A DNA stretch of 64,000 bases from UBA5399 sp964592125 (GCA_964592125.1 CAZQBV010000002.1:10380-74379), one strand, 5' to 3'. Shown: positions 44,937 to 53,099, counted from the stretch's first letter. The notes: generated by a model from the letters alone, not told the origin. Numbers and translations are program-made.

Positions 44937-45242
44937 TTATTTTGCCGCCGGTTTTACAACAGTTTTTTTGGCCTGTGGCAATAATTTTTCCACATCGTCA
45001 TGCGGGCTGGGTATTACATGCACACCATACAAATCGCCCACGCGCTTTGCAGCAGCAGCGCCTGCATCTACCGAAGCTTTCACCGCACCCACATCACCAC
45101 GAACCATTACAGTAACCAAGCCACTGCCAATTTGCTCTTTGCCTATCAAAGAAACGTTTGCTGCCTTTACCATGGCATCTGCCGCCTCTATGGCGCCAAT
45201 CAGCCCCTTTGTTTCCACCATACCCAATGCTTGTTTCGACAT
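44937..45242 (-). CDS. BMC-H hexameric shell protein (PduA/EutM type), copy 1
   Basis: 101 aa with the same signature as copy 2 (SKQALGMVETKGLIGAIEAA). It ends in a basic extension KKTVVKPAAK that copy 2 lacks. Start chosen at ATG 45242, seven bases after AGGAGG; an ATG six bases earlier would be only one base from that site. Mixed hexamers with copy 2 are possible because the interfaces are almost identical. Confidence 0.96.
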   Translation of the reverse strand: MSKQALGMVETKGLIGAIEAADAMVKAANVSLIGKEQIGSGLVTVMVRGDVGAVKASVDAGAAAAKRVGDLYGVHVIPSPHDDVEKLLPQAKKTVVKPAAK

Positions 45243-45311
45243 TGTCATTCCTCCTGTTTTTTATAAACTTTATAGTAATCCGGCCAGCGCCGGTTGTACT
45301 TTTTACTTATT

Positions 45312-45860
45312 TTACAACAGTGCCTTTGCCATGCTGGGGTGAACTGAAGGAATCACAATGCAATCCGACAGCAAACCTTCCACTTCTTTGATTCCCTGCA
45401 CTGCACATATGGCAGCTTCCACCGCCGCCACATCACCTGTCATTGTGATATAGGATTTACCGCCCAGGCCACGACCCAAACGTATTTCTATCAGCGTTAT
45501 TTCCGCTGCCTTCACCGCTTCATCCGCAGCTACCACTGCCGAACAGAGTGAATAGGCTTCTATTGCGCCAATGGCGCCCATTTCCTTTATATCTGTACAG
45601 CCATTTATAGCAGCCGGCACTTGCATGTCTATATTGGGGATTACCAACTCGTTAATCAGCTTCATTCCCGACACTTCCTTGCCTGCAGCCACACTGGCAT
45701 TCACCGCAGCCACTTCGCCTGTTACAATGACTATATACTTGCCTGCGCACACGGGCTGTGCCGTTACCAGCTGCACCTCTGCCGCTTTCAGCATAGCATC
45801 CCCGGCCAATATGCCCGCAGGTATGCTGATTAGTTCCACCATCCCAAGTGATCTTTGCAT
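45312..45860 (-). CDS. BMC-T tandem-domain shell protein (PduT-like)
   Basis: 182 aa with two BMC domains (~3-85 and ~95-180), forming pseudohexameric trimers. Domain 1 starts RSLGMVELISIPAGILAGDA, domain 2 GAIGAIEAYSLCSAVVAADE. Cys88 (INGCTD, between domains) and Cys106 (SLCSAV) are close to where PduT places the cysteine holding a 4Fe-4S cluster in the pore; the Cys is shifted two positions relative to PduT. Next to a PduS-like flavoprotein, so an electron-conducting pore is likely. ATG 45860 follows GGGAG by eight bases. Confidence 0.9.
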   Translation of the reverse strand: MQRSLGMVELISIPAGILAGDAMLKAAEVQLVTAQPVCAGKYIVIVTGEVAAVNASVAAGKEVSGMKLINELVIPNIDMQVPAAINGCTDIKEMGAIGAIEAYSLCSAVVAADEAVKAAEITLIEIRLGRGLGGKSYITMTGDVAAVEAAICAVQGIKEVEGLLSDCIVIPSVHPSMAKALL

Positions 45861-45884
45861 CAATCTATCTCCCATATATCTTGC

Positions 45885-47195
45885 CTATACCGCCTCTATG
45901 GTTATGGCGGCATCGGTTACCGCGGTTACTTTCCCAGAAATACTTGCGTGTATTCTAGCGCCCAACGATTTTTCCTTAATCTCTGCAATCAGATCGCCTT
46001 TTTGCACCAGTTGCCCCTGCGCCACCACTGGTACCGAGGGCGCACCCACATGCATTTTCAGCGGTATTTTCACTTTACTACTATCCAGAAAACTCTCACA
46101 AATGGGTGCAGGCACATCGTACTTTCCTAACCCCAACCGTGCTACCAAACGCGAAACCGGCAGTTTTTTCATATCGAATGCCAAATCCACACTGTACTTT
46201 ACTTCCTTTTTGGCCTTTACACCGGCTTGCATCAGCCCTGCCTTCATCTGCCGCATAATATGGTGCGGCTTCAGGCCAAAGTTACACGCCTGATAGGTAC
46301 AAATGCCACAATCGCAACAGCTGAATATGCCATTTTCATTTTCCAGAAGATTCAGACCATTTGCAACAGCACGCATTGCCTTGTGCGGTGCCACATCCAG
46401 CCCCAGCGCATTGCGCGGGCACATTTGGGTGCAGTACGAGCACTGGCAGCAAGCCGCCTGAATCAGCTGCAAACTTTGGCATTCGTCCTTCTGTTGCAGC
46501 ACAGAATGTCCTTTGGGTATGGCCAGTATGCCCCCCGTTGTTTTTTCTATCGGAAAATCTAGGTTGCTGGTAACCGCTCCCATGCACGGCCCGCCTATGA
46601 TATACTCGCACTCTTCTGTAATGCCGCCCGCATGCTCTATCAGCAATTCAGCACTTGTTCCTACAGGCACTTTTACGGTACAGGGGCGCACCACCGCACC
46701 ACCTACGGTTACATATTTTTCTGTAACGGGAATATCCCTTTGCGCCTCTGCAACGTTCACCAACGTGCTAACATTGCAAACCACCGCACCCACATCCAGC
46801 GGCAAACCACCGGTGGGAACCACCTTGCCCGTTACTTCGTATACAATCTGCTGTTCATCGCCAGCAGGGTAATAGCTTTTCATGCTGTACAACCGAACAT
46901 CTGTTGCACTGCCAATTTCCTCTGTCAGCGCTTGTATAGCGCCTTTGTAGTGGTCTTTCAGTGCAATAACGCCCTGCTTTGCGCCCGTTTCCTGCATCAC
47001 CAAACGCATGCCCTCTACCAAATCCTTGGCATAGCGTTCCATCACCTGTTGGTCTACCCGCAGCAGTGGTTCGCATTCCGCGCCATTTGCCAGCACTGTA
47101 TCCGCCTTGCAATTCACTTTTACATGTGTGGGAAAACCCGCACCGCCAGCACCAACCACGCCCGCGTCCCGGATCTTGTCCGTAATACTACCCAT
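45885..47195 (-). CDS. PduS/RnfC-like Fe-S flavoprotein of the microcompartment
   Basis: 436 aa. The N-terminal RnfC/NuoF-like domain has GVVGAGGAGFPTHVKVNCKA, LANGAECEPLLRVDQQVM and the loop DEQQIVYEVTGKVVPTGGLP. Two cysteine clusters follow, CCQCSYCTQMCP (~247-258, full 4Fe-4S motif) and CCDCGICTYQAC (~292-303). The C-terminal barrel-sandwich domain ends KSLGARIHASISGKVTAV. In Pdu compartments PduS reduces cobalamin; no B12 enzyme is encoded here, so NADH oxidation and electron export through BMC-T is more likely. ATG 47195 has GAGG eight bases upstream. Confidence 0.9.
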   Translation of the reverse strand: MGSITDKIRDAGVVGAGGAGFPTHVKVNCKADTVLANGAECEPLLRVDQQVMERYAKDLVEGMRLVMQETGAKQGVIALKDHYKGAIQALTEEIGSATDVRLYSMKSYYPAGDEQQIVYEVTGKVVPTGGLPLDVGAVVCNVSTLVNVAEAQRDIPVTEKYVTVGGAVVRPCTVKVPVGTSAELLIEHAGGITEECEYIIGGPCMGAVTSNLDFPIEKTTGGILAIPKGHSVLQQKDECQSLQLIQAACCQCSYCTQMCPRNALGLDVAPHKAMRAVANGLNLLENENGIFSCCDCGICTYQACNFGLKPHHIMRQMKAGLMQAGVKAKKEVKYSVDLAFDMKKLPVSRLVARLGLGKYDVPAPICESFLDSSKVKIPLKMHVGAPSVPVVAQGQLVQKGDLIAEIKEKSLGARIHASISGKVTAVTDAAITIEAV

Positions 47196-47269
47196 ATGTT
47201 TCCGACCTCTATATTGTGTCACTATTTATATGTATCTTGCCATTTTTGGTAAGTTCACCTGCTGCTTAT

Positions 47270-48703
47270 CTATATAATCCTAAAATCGCCCTTTAGTACA
47301 CAACGCCTGCTGCGCGTAAATGTTTTGGCACTGGTAATGCCCTCGCCAGTGGGTGTTGCTATGGTCAACGTGGTGCAGCCCTCTCCACCAAAGCCAAGTC
47401 CTGCCAAGCTAGGCGCATTTTTCACAAAAATAGTGGTGTTCAGCGCTGTTGCCGCCATACTCATATTGTGTACGTTTGTAGAATGTATATACGCACTGTG
47501 CTGACACCCCTGCTCTGCCATTACAGCGCATTCTATTGCCTCGCCAATGGTTTGCACCCGTGAAATACCCAATACGGGCATCAACATTTCCACCAATATA
47601 AAGGGATGGTTTCTCTCCACTTCCGCAATCACCAATCTTGGGTTTCCGGTAAACTGCACACCGCTTTCCCGCAGGATGTGCGTGGCATCACGCCCCACGA
47701 AGTTTTTATTGGCACTGTATTTTCCATTGTTATTGTTCAACACCGTGTTTACCACTTTATCTATATCCGAACCGTATATGCGGCATGCCCCGTTTTGCTC
47801 CATTTTCGACATCAGCTCGTCTGCAATGTTGCCAAACGCAAACACTTCCTTTTCTGCAATGCACAGCACATTGTTGTCGAAGCTTGCGCCAGCCACAATG
47901 TCCTTTGCCGCCTGCGCTATGTTTGCCGTATCATCCACAATAACGGGGGGATTGCCCGGGCCCGCAGCAATTACCTTTTTTCCCACCTTCATGGCTATGT
48001 TCACCACTGCCTCACCACCTGTGATGGACAGTATCTTGGTATCCTTGTGCTCCATAATTACCTTACTGGTGTCCATAGAGGGCTCTTTGGGGCAGGCAAT
48101 CAGTGCTGGTGGCCCACCCGCCGCCACTATGGCTTCGTTCAGCACACGCATGGTTTCCTGAGAAGCGCGTTTTGCAGCAGGATGTGGGTTGTACACCACA
48201 GCGTTGCCCGCCGCTATCATACTAATAGAGTTGTTGATTACCGTGGAAGTTGGGTTTGTAGAAGGGGTAATGGAGCCAATGACCCCATAGGGCGCACCCT
48301 CTATAATGGTAAGCCCATTATCGCCACTGTACGCCGTTGTATGCAAATCCTCCACACCCGGTGTTTTTTCTATTGCTAAATTGTTTTTTGCTGTTTTGTG
48401 CTCTACACTGCCGTAGCCGGTTTCGTTGTGCGCCAGCTCTGCAAGCATACGCGCGTTATCCCTTGCGGCCTGCCGCATTGCCTCTATCAGCACACGGCGC
48501 TGCTCCAGCGTCATATCCATAAGCTGCCGTTGCGAAGCCTTTGCATTGGCAATGGCTTCTTCCGCCGTATCGCAAAGCCACCGCCCATTGGCCGAAGCCG
48601 TATATTTTACTGTATTGCTACTGCTGTCAGCCTGTATTTCGGCGGTTAGTTGCTCTACCGTTTCACTTACAATCCTTTTGATTTCCTGCTCTGTCAATGC
48701 CAT
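47270..48703 (-). CDS. CoA-acylating aldehyde dehydrogenase (PduP/EutE type)
   Basis: 477 aa. Converts an aldehyde (acetaldehyde here, by inference) + CoA + NAD to acyl-CoA. Catalytic Cys281 lies in ASFDNNVLCIAEK. The nucleotide region includes GAPYGVIGSITPSTNPTS and AAGPGNPPVIVDD, both typical of PduP/EutE. The N-terminal ~22 residues (LTEQEIKRIVSETVEQLTAE) form an amphipathic helix plus a disordered linker, the usual encapsulation peptide. ATG with AGAGG five bases upstream. Its product is the substrate of PduL. Confidence 0.95.
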   Translation of the reverse strand: MALTEQEIKRIVSETVEQLTAEIQADSSSNTVKYTASANGRWLCDTAEEAIANAKASQRQLMDMTLEQRRVLIEAMRQAARDNARMLAELAHNETGYGSVEHKTAKNNLAIEKTPGVEDLHTTAYSGDNGLTIIEGAPYGVIGSITPSTNPTSTVINNSISMIAAGNAVVYNPHPAAKRASQETMRVLNEAIVAAGGPPALIACPKEPSMDTSKVIMEHKDTKILSITGGEAVVNIAMKVGKKVIAAGPGNPPVIVDDTANIAQAAKDIVAGASFDNNVLCIAEKEVFAFGNIADELMSKMEQNGACRIYGSDIDKVVNTVLNNNNGKYSANKNFVGRDATHILRESGVQFTGNPRLVIAEVERNHPFILVEMLMPVLGISRVQTIGEAIECAVMAEQGCQHSAYIHSTNVHNMSMAATALNTTIFVKNAPSLAGLGFGGEGCTTLTIATPTGEGITSAKTFTRSRRCVLKGDFRII

Positions 48704-48817
48704 TTATACCTCTCCCACTTCTTTCAGTTGCACTATGCTACTTCATTCCTACAGACACGCCTGCGTATTTTTTCTATTCTACTCACCTATTTATCTGTAT
48801 AGCTTTCAATATAGCTT

Positions 48818-49117
48818 TCAATCTTTAAATTTTTCAAAAATCCGCTTTCCTTCCAGATCTACGGAATCTATAATTGCCACAATAGACATATCTGTAGGCG
48901 TTCCGTCAGTAATTGCCGTTTGACGTGACGAACTGCCACCCACCAGCATAACCACCTCTCCCTCGCCTGCGCCTACTGCATCTATCGCAACTATAATATT
49001 GCCTTTTTCTTCAAAGGTTTCTATATCCAAAGGCTTTACAATAAGCATTTTTAAGCCATTCAGCTTTTCCGCTTTGGTACTGCTAACCACATTGCCTTTT
49101 ACTCTTGCTAATTGCAT
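48818..49117 (-). CDS. BMC-P shell vertex protein (EutN/CcmL)
   Basis: 99 aa. MQLARVKGNVVSSTKAEKL and GAGEGEVVMLVGGSSSRQ are the EutN/CcmL core; SIVAIIDSVDLEGKR is the C-terminal strand. AGGAG precedes the ATG by six bases. It lies between pduL (16-base gap) and the aldehyde dehydrogenase gene and is the promoter-proximal of three vertex proteins. Confidence 0.93.
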   Translation of the reverse strand: MQLARVKGNVVSSTKAEKLNGLKMLIVKPLDIETFEEKGNIIVAIDAVGAGEGEVVMLVGGSSSRQTAITDGTPTDMSIVAIIDSVDLEGKRIFEKFKD

Positions 49118-49133
49118 TGCTCACTCCTGTGTG

Positions 49134-49997
49134 TTATCCCCGTTCAATAGAGATGCCCAGTTCCCTTGCCGTATCCCTTGCAAGCGGTGTAATAATGGCT
49201 CTTTGTGCCGCCTTCACCATACTTTGGTCACATTTCGCCGCCTGTTTCACTTCTTCTTCTGTAATCAACGAAAGCGGTTCGTCATTGGCTACCGCAGGCT
49301 GCACCGGCAAAACGTTTGCCGCAGTTTTAACCTGAGCGGGTATTTGCCGCGCTTTGCACTCTTCCACTATTTCCAGCAAATCACCATTTCCTATCATGGC
49401 GGCGTTGGCTTCGTCCATATCCAGATGCACCTCAAAATGGTGACCCTCGCCACTTCGCACCAACACATTCTCCAGCACAATACTGCGTTCCCCTGTGCTG
49501 CGCAACCCCACCACCTGACCATCAGTAAGCTGCAGTGCCTCTGCCTGCCTGGCGGAAAGATGTATATGACGTGCCGAAACCACCACGCCTTTGTTTATTT
49601 CGGCACGCCCCTGCGGCGTGGTAAGCACACCGCCTGGCGATCCATCCAGCTTGCCAGACATGCGTACCACAGGTTTGATGCCCAATTTAAACGAATCTGT
49701 AACCGAAATTTCTATTTGTGTTTCCGGGCGAGCAGGCCCCAGAACCCGTATGCCCGAAACGCTGCCCTTTGGCCCTTCCAATGTAATGGTTTCCTTTGCC
49801 GCATATTGGCCGGGCTGTGAAAGCGGTTTTAGCGGGGTAAGCTCGTAACCTACACCAAACAATTTGTCTATATCTGCACGGCAAAGATGCACATGGCGGT
49901 TTGAAACTGCAGCCGGTATGAATCTTTTACCCAATGCTTTTCCCACTGCCAAAATCACTTCTGTGCGCACTATGTTCATCAGTTCATTTTGATCCAA
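49134..49997 (-). CDS. pduL: PduL-type phosphotransacylase with C-terminal extension
   Basis: 287 aa starting at TTG 49997 (AAGGGGG seven bases upstream); reading further upstream adds a non-family stretch across the promoter. Swaps CoA and phosphate on acyl-CoA to give acyl-phosphate and recycle CoA inside the shell. Zinc-site histidines: SNRHVHL (~35, 37), SARHIHLS and HFEVHLD. The N-terminal helix DQNELMNIVRTEVILAVGKA is an encapsulation peptide. After the second PduL domain come ~75 residues ending IITPLARDTARELGISIERG, a motif like that in the N-terminal parts of EutQ and EutT. First gene of the shell operon. Confidence 0.92.
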   Translation of the reverse strand: MDQNELMNIVRTEVILAVGKALGKRFIPAAVSNRHVHLCRADIDKLFGVGYELTPLKPLSQPGQYAAKETITLEGPKGSVSGIRVLGPARPETQIEISVTDSFKLGIKPVVRMSGKLDGSPGGVLTTPQGRAEINKGVVVSARHIHLSARQAEALQLTDGQVVGLRSTGERSIVLENVLVRSGEGHHFEVHLDMDEANAAMIGNGDLLEIVEECKARQIPAQVKTAANVLPVQPAVANDEPLSLITEEEVKQAAKCDQSMVKAAQRAIITPLARDTARELGISIERG

Positions 49998-50043
49998 AGC
50001 CTTGCCCCCTTTGGTACATTGTTCTGTTATATATCTATCCTGT

Positions 50044-50072
50044 ATACTACCACACAAGCGGATGAATTTCAA
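50044..50072 (-). promoter_or_regulatory. Proximal pduL/BMC operon promoter
   Basis: Minus-strand TTGAAA (complement of 50067-50072), 17-base spacer, TAGTAT (complement of 50044-50049) with TG in the extended -10 position; start ~40 bases before the TTG codon. Confidence 0.6.
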
Positions 50073-50132
50073 ACCGTTCACCTGCTTTTGCGCTGGCAAT
50101 TTCCATTGCTGCAATCCATTCCTATGTATAGA

Positions 50133-50161
50133 ACAATACTCTCTGCTACAGGCAAAGTCAA
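50133..50161 (-). promoter_or_regulatory. Distal pduL/BMC operon promoter
   Basis: Minus-strand TTGACT (complement of 50156-50161), 17-base spacer, TATTGT (complement of 50133-50138). It may act with or instead of the proximal one. The shared TTTGTYGTACR motif is not seen in this region. Confidence 0.5.
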
Positions 50162-50274
50162 TATTCGAATTGGTATTAATTCACATATAGAAACTAATTT
50201 CAAGCATTGACCGTATCTTGTAAATTTGTCGGGGAATAATTTCAGACTTGACGCTTTTTTCACGAACACCGGAA

Positions 50275-50303
50275 TTGAACGATACATTGCGTTGTGTTAT
50301 GAT
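50275..50303 (+). promoter_or_regulatory. Promoter of the SLOG-domain gene
   Basis: TTGAAC (50275-50280), 17-base spacer, TATGAT (50298-50303), start near 50310, about 24 bases before the ATG. Confidence 0.6.
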
Positions 50304-50333
50304 GAATACAGAATATCTAGCAAGGGAAACAAC

Positions 50334-52145
50334 ATGGTAGATAGTGTTCAGAAAATACCATTGGTAGTGGGAATAACCGGTGGACAAACCATGCAGGAAG
50401 AATATGCGGTTTTGTTATTTGATCGGGTATATTCTTTACTATATCAGCTGCGGAAAAGCTATCCACACACACCTGTTGTGGCGCTTTGCTCCCTTACCGC
50501 AGGCACCAGCACGCTATGCGCAAGAGCCGCTTTGAAAGCTGGGTGCACACTGGTGGCTGCACTGCCCATGGAACTGGATGTTTACCGCGAAGACTTTGCC
50601 GAGGGTGAGGAACGAGATGCTTTTGAAGCGCTTTTATCCCAAGCCAGCAATGTGGTTACCGTTCCCACATACGAGCCGCCGCCAGAACCCGAAAACAAAA
50701 AAGATGCTGTGGATTTGGGGTTGTTTGACACAATTGAACAGGAAATTCCCCACTATTATTACTATAAACAGGCTGGCATTTATATTGCCAAACACAGCAA
50801 TATGCTGTTGAGCTGTTGGGATGGGCGCATAGTGCCGGATGAAGAACGCGCACATGATTTTACAATTGAAACCACCAGGCTGGCGCAGGAACAACCTTTT
50901 TCCAAAATGGCGGGCACAGGCACCCCGCAAAACCATGGCGTTGTATTGCAAATTACCACACCCATATTGCGTGCACCGCGCACACCCAAGCTACTTCCCA
51001 TGCGAGTGGAACTGCACCGTGGCACACAGCAAATTGGGCTGTGGCACAACAAAATAAAGCTGAAAGAATTTTCTTATATCAATACGTTTAACCGGGATGC
51101 AACACGCACAAGCAAACTGATTGGCAAAAGACTTGCAGAAACCAAGGCCATCTATTTTGCCGAAGAGCACGAAACGCAACTTCCTGAAAACGACGCCGCT
51201 ATGCTTTGCATTCTGGCGCAGGCAGATATATTGGCCATTCACTTCCAACGGCGCAGAGTATACGCACAGTTTGCTTTGGCTCTTACGGGGTTGCTGTTTG
51301 TAATTATTGCCCTGCTGAACCAAATTGCGGATTCCCCCATACTATTGGCTGTATATGCCGTGCTGGTGGCTATGGCTTTTCTTTCTTTTTCTATGAGTGG
51401 AAAAAAGCGCTATGCAAAAAAATACATACGCTATCGGCTGCTTTCCCAATTTATGTGTGTACAATTTTATACGGAGCTTGCCAACATACGCGACTATTTT
51501 TTCAGCATTCCATGGTGGCAGCGCAGCAGCGAAATTACATTTGCCGAAAAGGCATCCATTGTATTTCGCAAAACAGACTGGTCTTCCACAGTGCCGTATA
51601 ATCTGGATCTGATTTATAGGCATTGGATTGCCAGCGAGCATTTCCATTATAGATACGAAGCCTATCAAAAACAAAAACGCGCCACAAAATACCACAAACT
51701 TTCCTTCTATGTATTGTTGTTGGCATTGGCTTCTTTTTTCATAGTAGATATTTCGGCACTAAATTCCCCCCTGCACTACACAGAAAATATTGCCTTGGTT
51801 GTTGTAACCAAGTTGATTGTAGGCAGTTTAGCGGCAGCCATTGTGTACCTTATTTACAACAGCGGCACTTTGTTTACAGACGAGCGCCTGAAACGCAGTG
51901 TGCAAATGTACCGTTCGCTTACCGTGGCCAACAAGCGCCTAAATGCGGCACGCAAGCCATACAAGCGCCGCATTGTGCTAAGCCTGTATTTGCTATTGGC
52001 CAATACCGAGGTTACACATACGCTAAGCTGGTACGCTTACTATTCGAAAAAAGAAAAGGTACTTGCACAAAAGCGCAAAAACATTCCCAAAAACAAATTT
52101 TGGATTCCTAAATATATGCGCAAGAGAACCAAGCTGCCCTATTGA
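50334..52145 (+). CDS. SLOG-domain protein with two transmembrane pairs (SLATT-like)
   Basis: 603 aa from ATG 50334 (AAGGGA six bases upstream). The N-terminal ~165 residues look like a SLOG nucleotide-sensor domain. Key pieces are the glycine loop GITGG (13-17), SLTAGTSTLCARAAL (53-67), VAALPMELDVYREDF (74-88) and QAGIYIAKHSNMLLSCWDG (146-164). A variable region (~165-305) follows, then two helix pairs at ~312-334/337-354 and ~455-473/486-507. Each pair is followed by a charged helical tail with R/K and Y, in the style of SLATT domains that accompany SLOG and CD-NTase sensors. Predicted ligand-gated membrane effector; function unproven. Confidence 0.7.
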   Translation: MVDSVQKIPLVVGITGGQTMQEEYAVLLFDRVYSLLYQLRKSYPHTPVVALCSLTAGTSTLCARAALKAGCTLVAALPMELDVYREDFAEGEERDAFEALLSQASNVVTVPTYEPPPEPENKKDAVDLGLFDTIEQEIPHYYYYKQAGIYIAKHSNMLLSCWDGRIVPDEERAHDFTIETTRLAQEQPFSKMAGTGTPQNHGVVLQITTPILRAPRTPKLLPMRVELHRGTQQIGLWHNKIKLKEFSYINTFNRDATRTSKLIGKRLAETKAIYFAEEHETQLPENDAAMLCILAQADILAIHFQRRRVYAQFALALTGLLFVIIALLNQIADSPILLAVYAVLVAMAFLSFSMSGKKRYAKKYIRYRLLSQFMCVQFYTELANIRDYFFSIPWWQRSSEITFAEKASIVFRKTDWSSTVPYNLDLIYRHWIASEHFHYRYEAYQKQKRATKYHKLSFYVLLLALASFFIVDISALNSPLHYTENIALVVVTKLIVGSLAAAIVYLIYNSGTLFTDERLKRSVQMYRSLTVANKRLNAARKPYKRRIVLSLYLLLANTEVTHTLSWYAYYSKKEKVLAQKRKNIPKNKFWIPKYMRKRTKLPY

Positions 52146-52183
52146 TACTATGCGCGCCCTTCATCAGAAACACTGCAAAAAAA

Positions 52184-52214
52184 GGCTATCAATCGCTAAA
52201 AACGTTGGATAGCC
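52184..52214 (+). terminator. Bidirectional terminator after the SLOG gene
   Basis: GGCTATC (52184-52190) pairs with GATAGCC (52208-52214), extended by AA/TT with one bulge. There is an A-run before and CTTTTA after. It lies between convergent genes. Confidence 0.75.
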
Positions 52215-52247
52215 CTTTTATATGCCAAAATTGAGCTCTACTGAGCT

Positions 52248-53024
52248 TTATGGTTTTTTTACGGCATAGGCCTGCTGTATGCCAAAGTTGCCACCGGAAT
52301 ATTTCAGTTCCATCTCATAAAAATCTTTGTTGATGGGATTGGAATAGCCTTCGAAACTTTTGTAATCCGTAGTCAGTTCTCTTAAAAAACGCGAACCAAT
52401 ATAGTATACAGAGGAAAAATCGTTGCAACTATATGCATATTGCTGCTGCTTTAGCCATTCCTCCAGCCGTTCCTTTTTGATATAGCGGTTAAAATCGTGC
52501 TCCACCAATGCAGGCAACCCGGCAATGCAGCGCAGCGCATTCAACCTTACCAGCGGTTCGTAAAACGCCTCGGAAAAGACCACCGTACCGCCCGGCTTGC
52601 ACACACGAATGCATTCCGCCATGCCTGTTTGCTGTTGCTGCCATGTGGGCAGGTTTATAATGACACGGGTGGTATACACCACATCAAACGTATTGTCTTC
52701 AAACTCCAGCTTGCGCACATCACCACAACCAAACTGCAACAAATCGCCCAACCCAGATTCCGCTTTGTTCTGCTGTGCAAATTCTATCATCGTTTCCGAA
52801 AAATCTATGCCTGTCATTTTGCCCAGCCGATGTGCACCACATTGCATAATTGCTGCAAAACCGTTGGCGCAGCCTACATCCAGCACGCTATCCCCATCTT
52901 TTATATGAGAGGCAATGTGTGCCGATTCCAATTTAATTGCATATTCATCGCCCCAGGAAACCTGATGGCTGTGTTTGTATTTCGCCGCATTGGCATTCCA
53001 AAAATCCAAAATAAAGTCACTCAT
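52248..53024 (-). CDS. Class I SAM-dependent methyltransferase
   Basis: 258 aa. Motif I SVLDVGCANGFAAIM, acidic motif II region TGIDFSETMIEFAQ, motif IV-like CGDVRKLEFEDNTFDVVYTT and CIRVCKPGGTVVFSE. A small-molecule or ubiquinone/UbiE-like Methyltransf_11 fold; the substrate is unknown. ATG 53024 chosen because GGAG lies nine bases upstream; two earlier ATGs would be too close to it or lack a site. Divergent from the aminotransferase gene. Confidence 0.85.
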   Translation of the reverse strand: MSDFILDFWNANAAKYKHSHQVSWGDEYAIKLESAHIASHIKDGDSVLDVGCANGFAAIMQCGAHRLGKMTGIDFSETMIEFAQQNKAESGLGDLLQFGCGDVRKLEFEDNTFDVVYTTRVIINLPTWQQQQTGMAECIRVCKPGGTVVFSEAFYEPLVRLNALRCIAGLPALVEHDFNRYIKKERLEEWLKQQQYAYSCNDFSSVYYIGSRFLRELTTDYKSFEGYSNPINKDFYEMELKYSGGNFGIQQAYAVKKP

Positions 53025-53099
53025 TTGCATCTGCTCCATTCGGTAAATTAATCACGCCAATTAGTCTATCACAAATGCCCCACCTGCGCCATACCAGAA

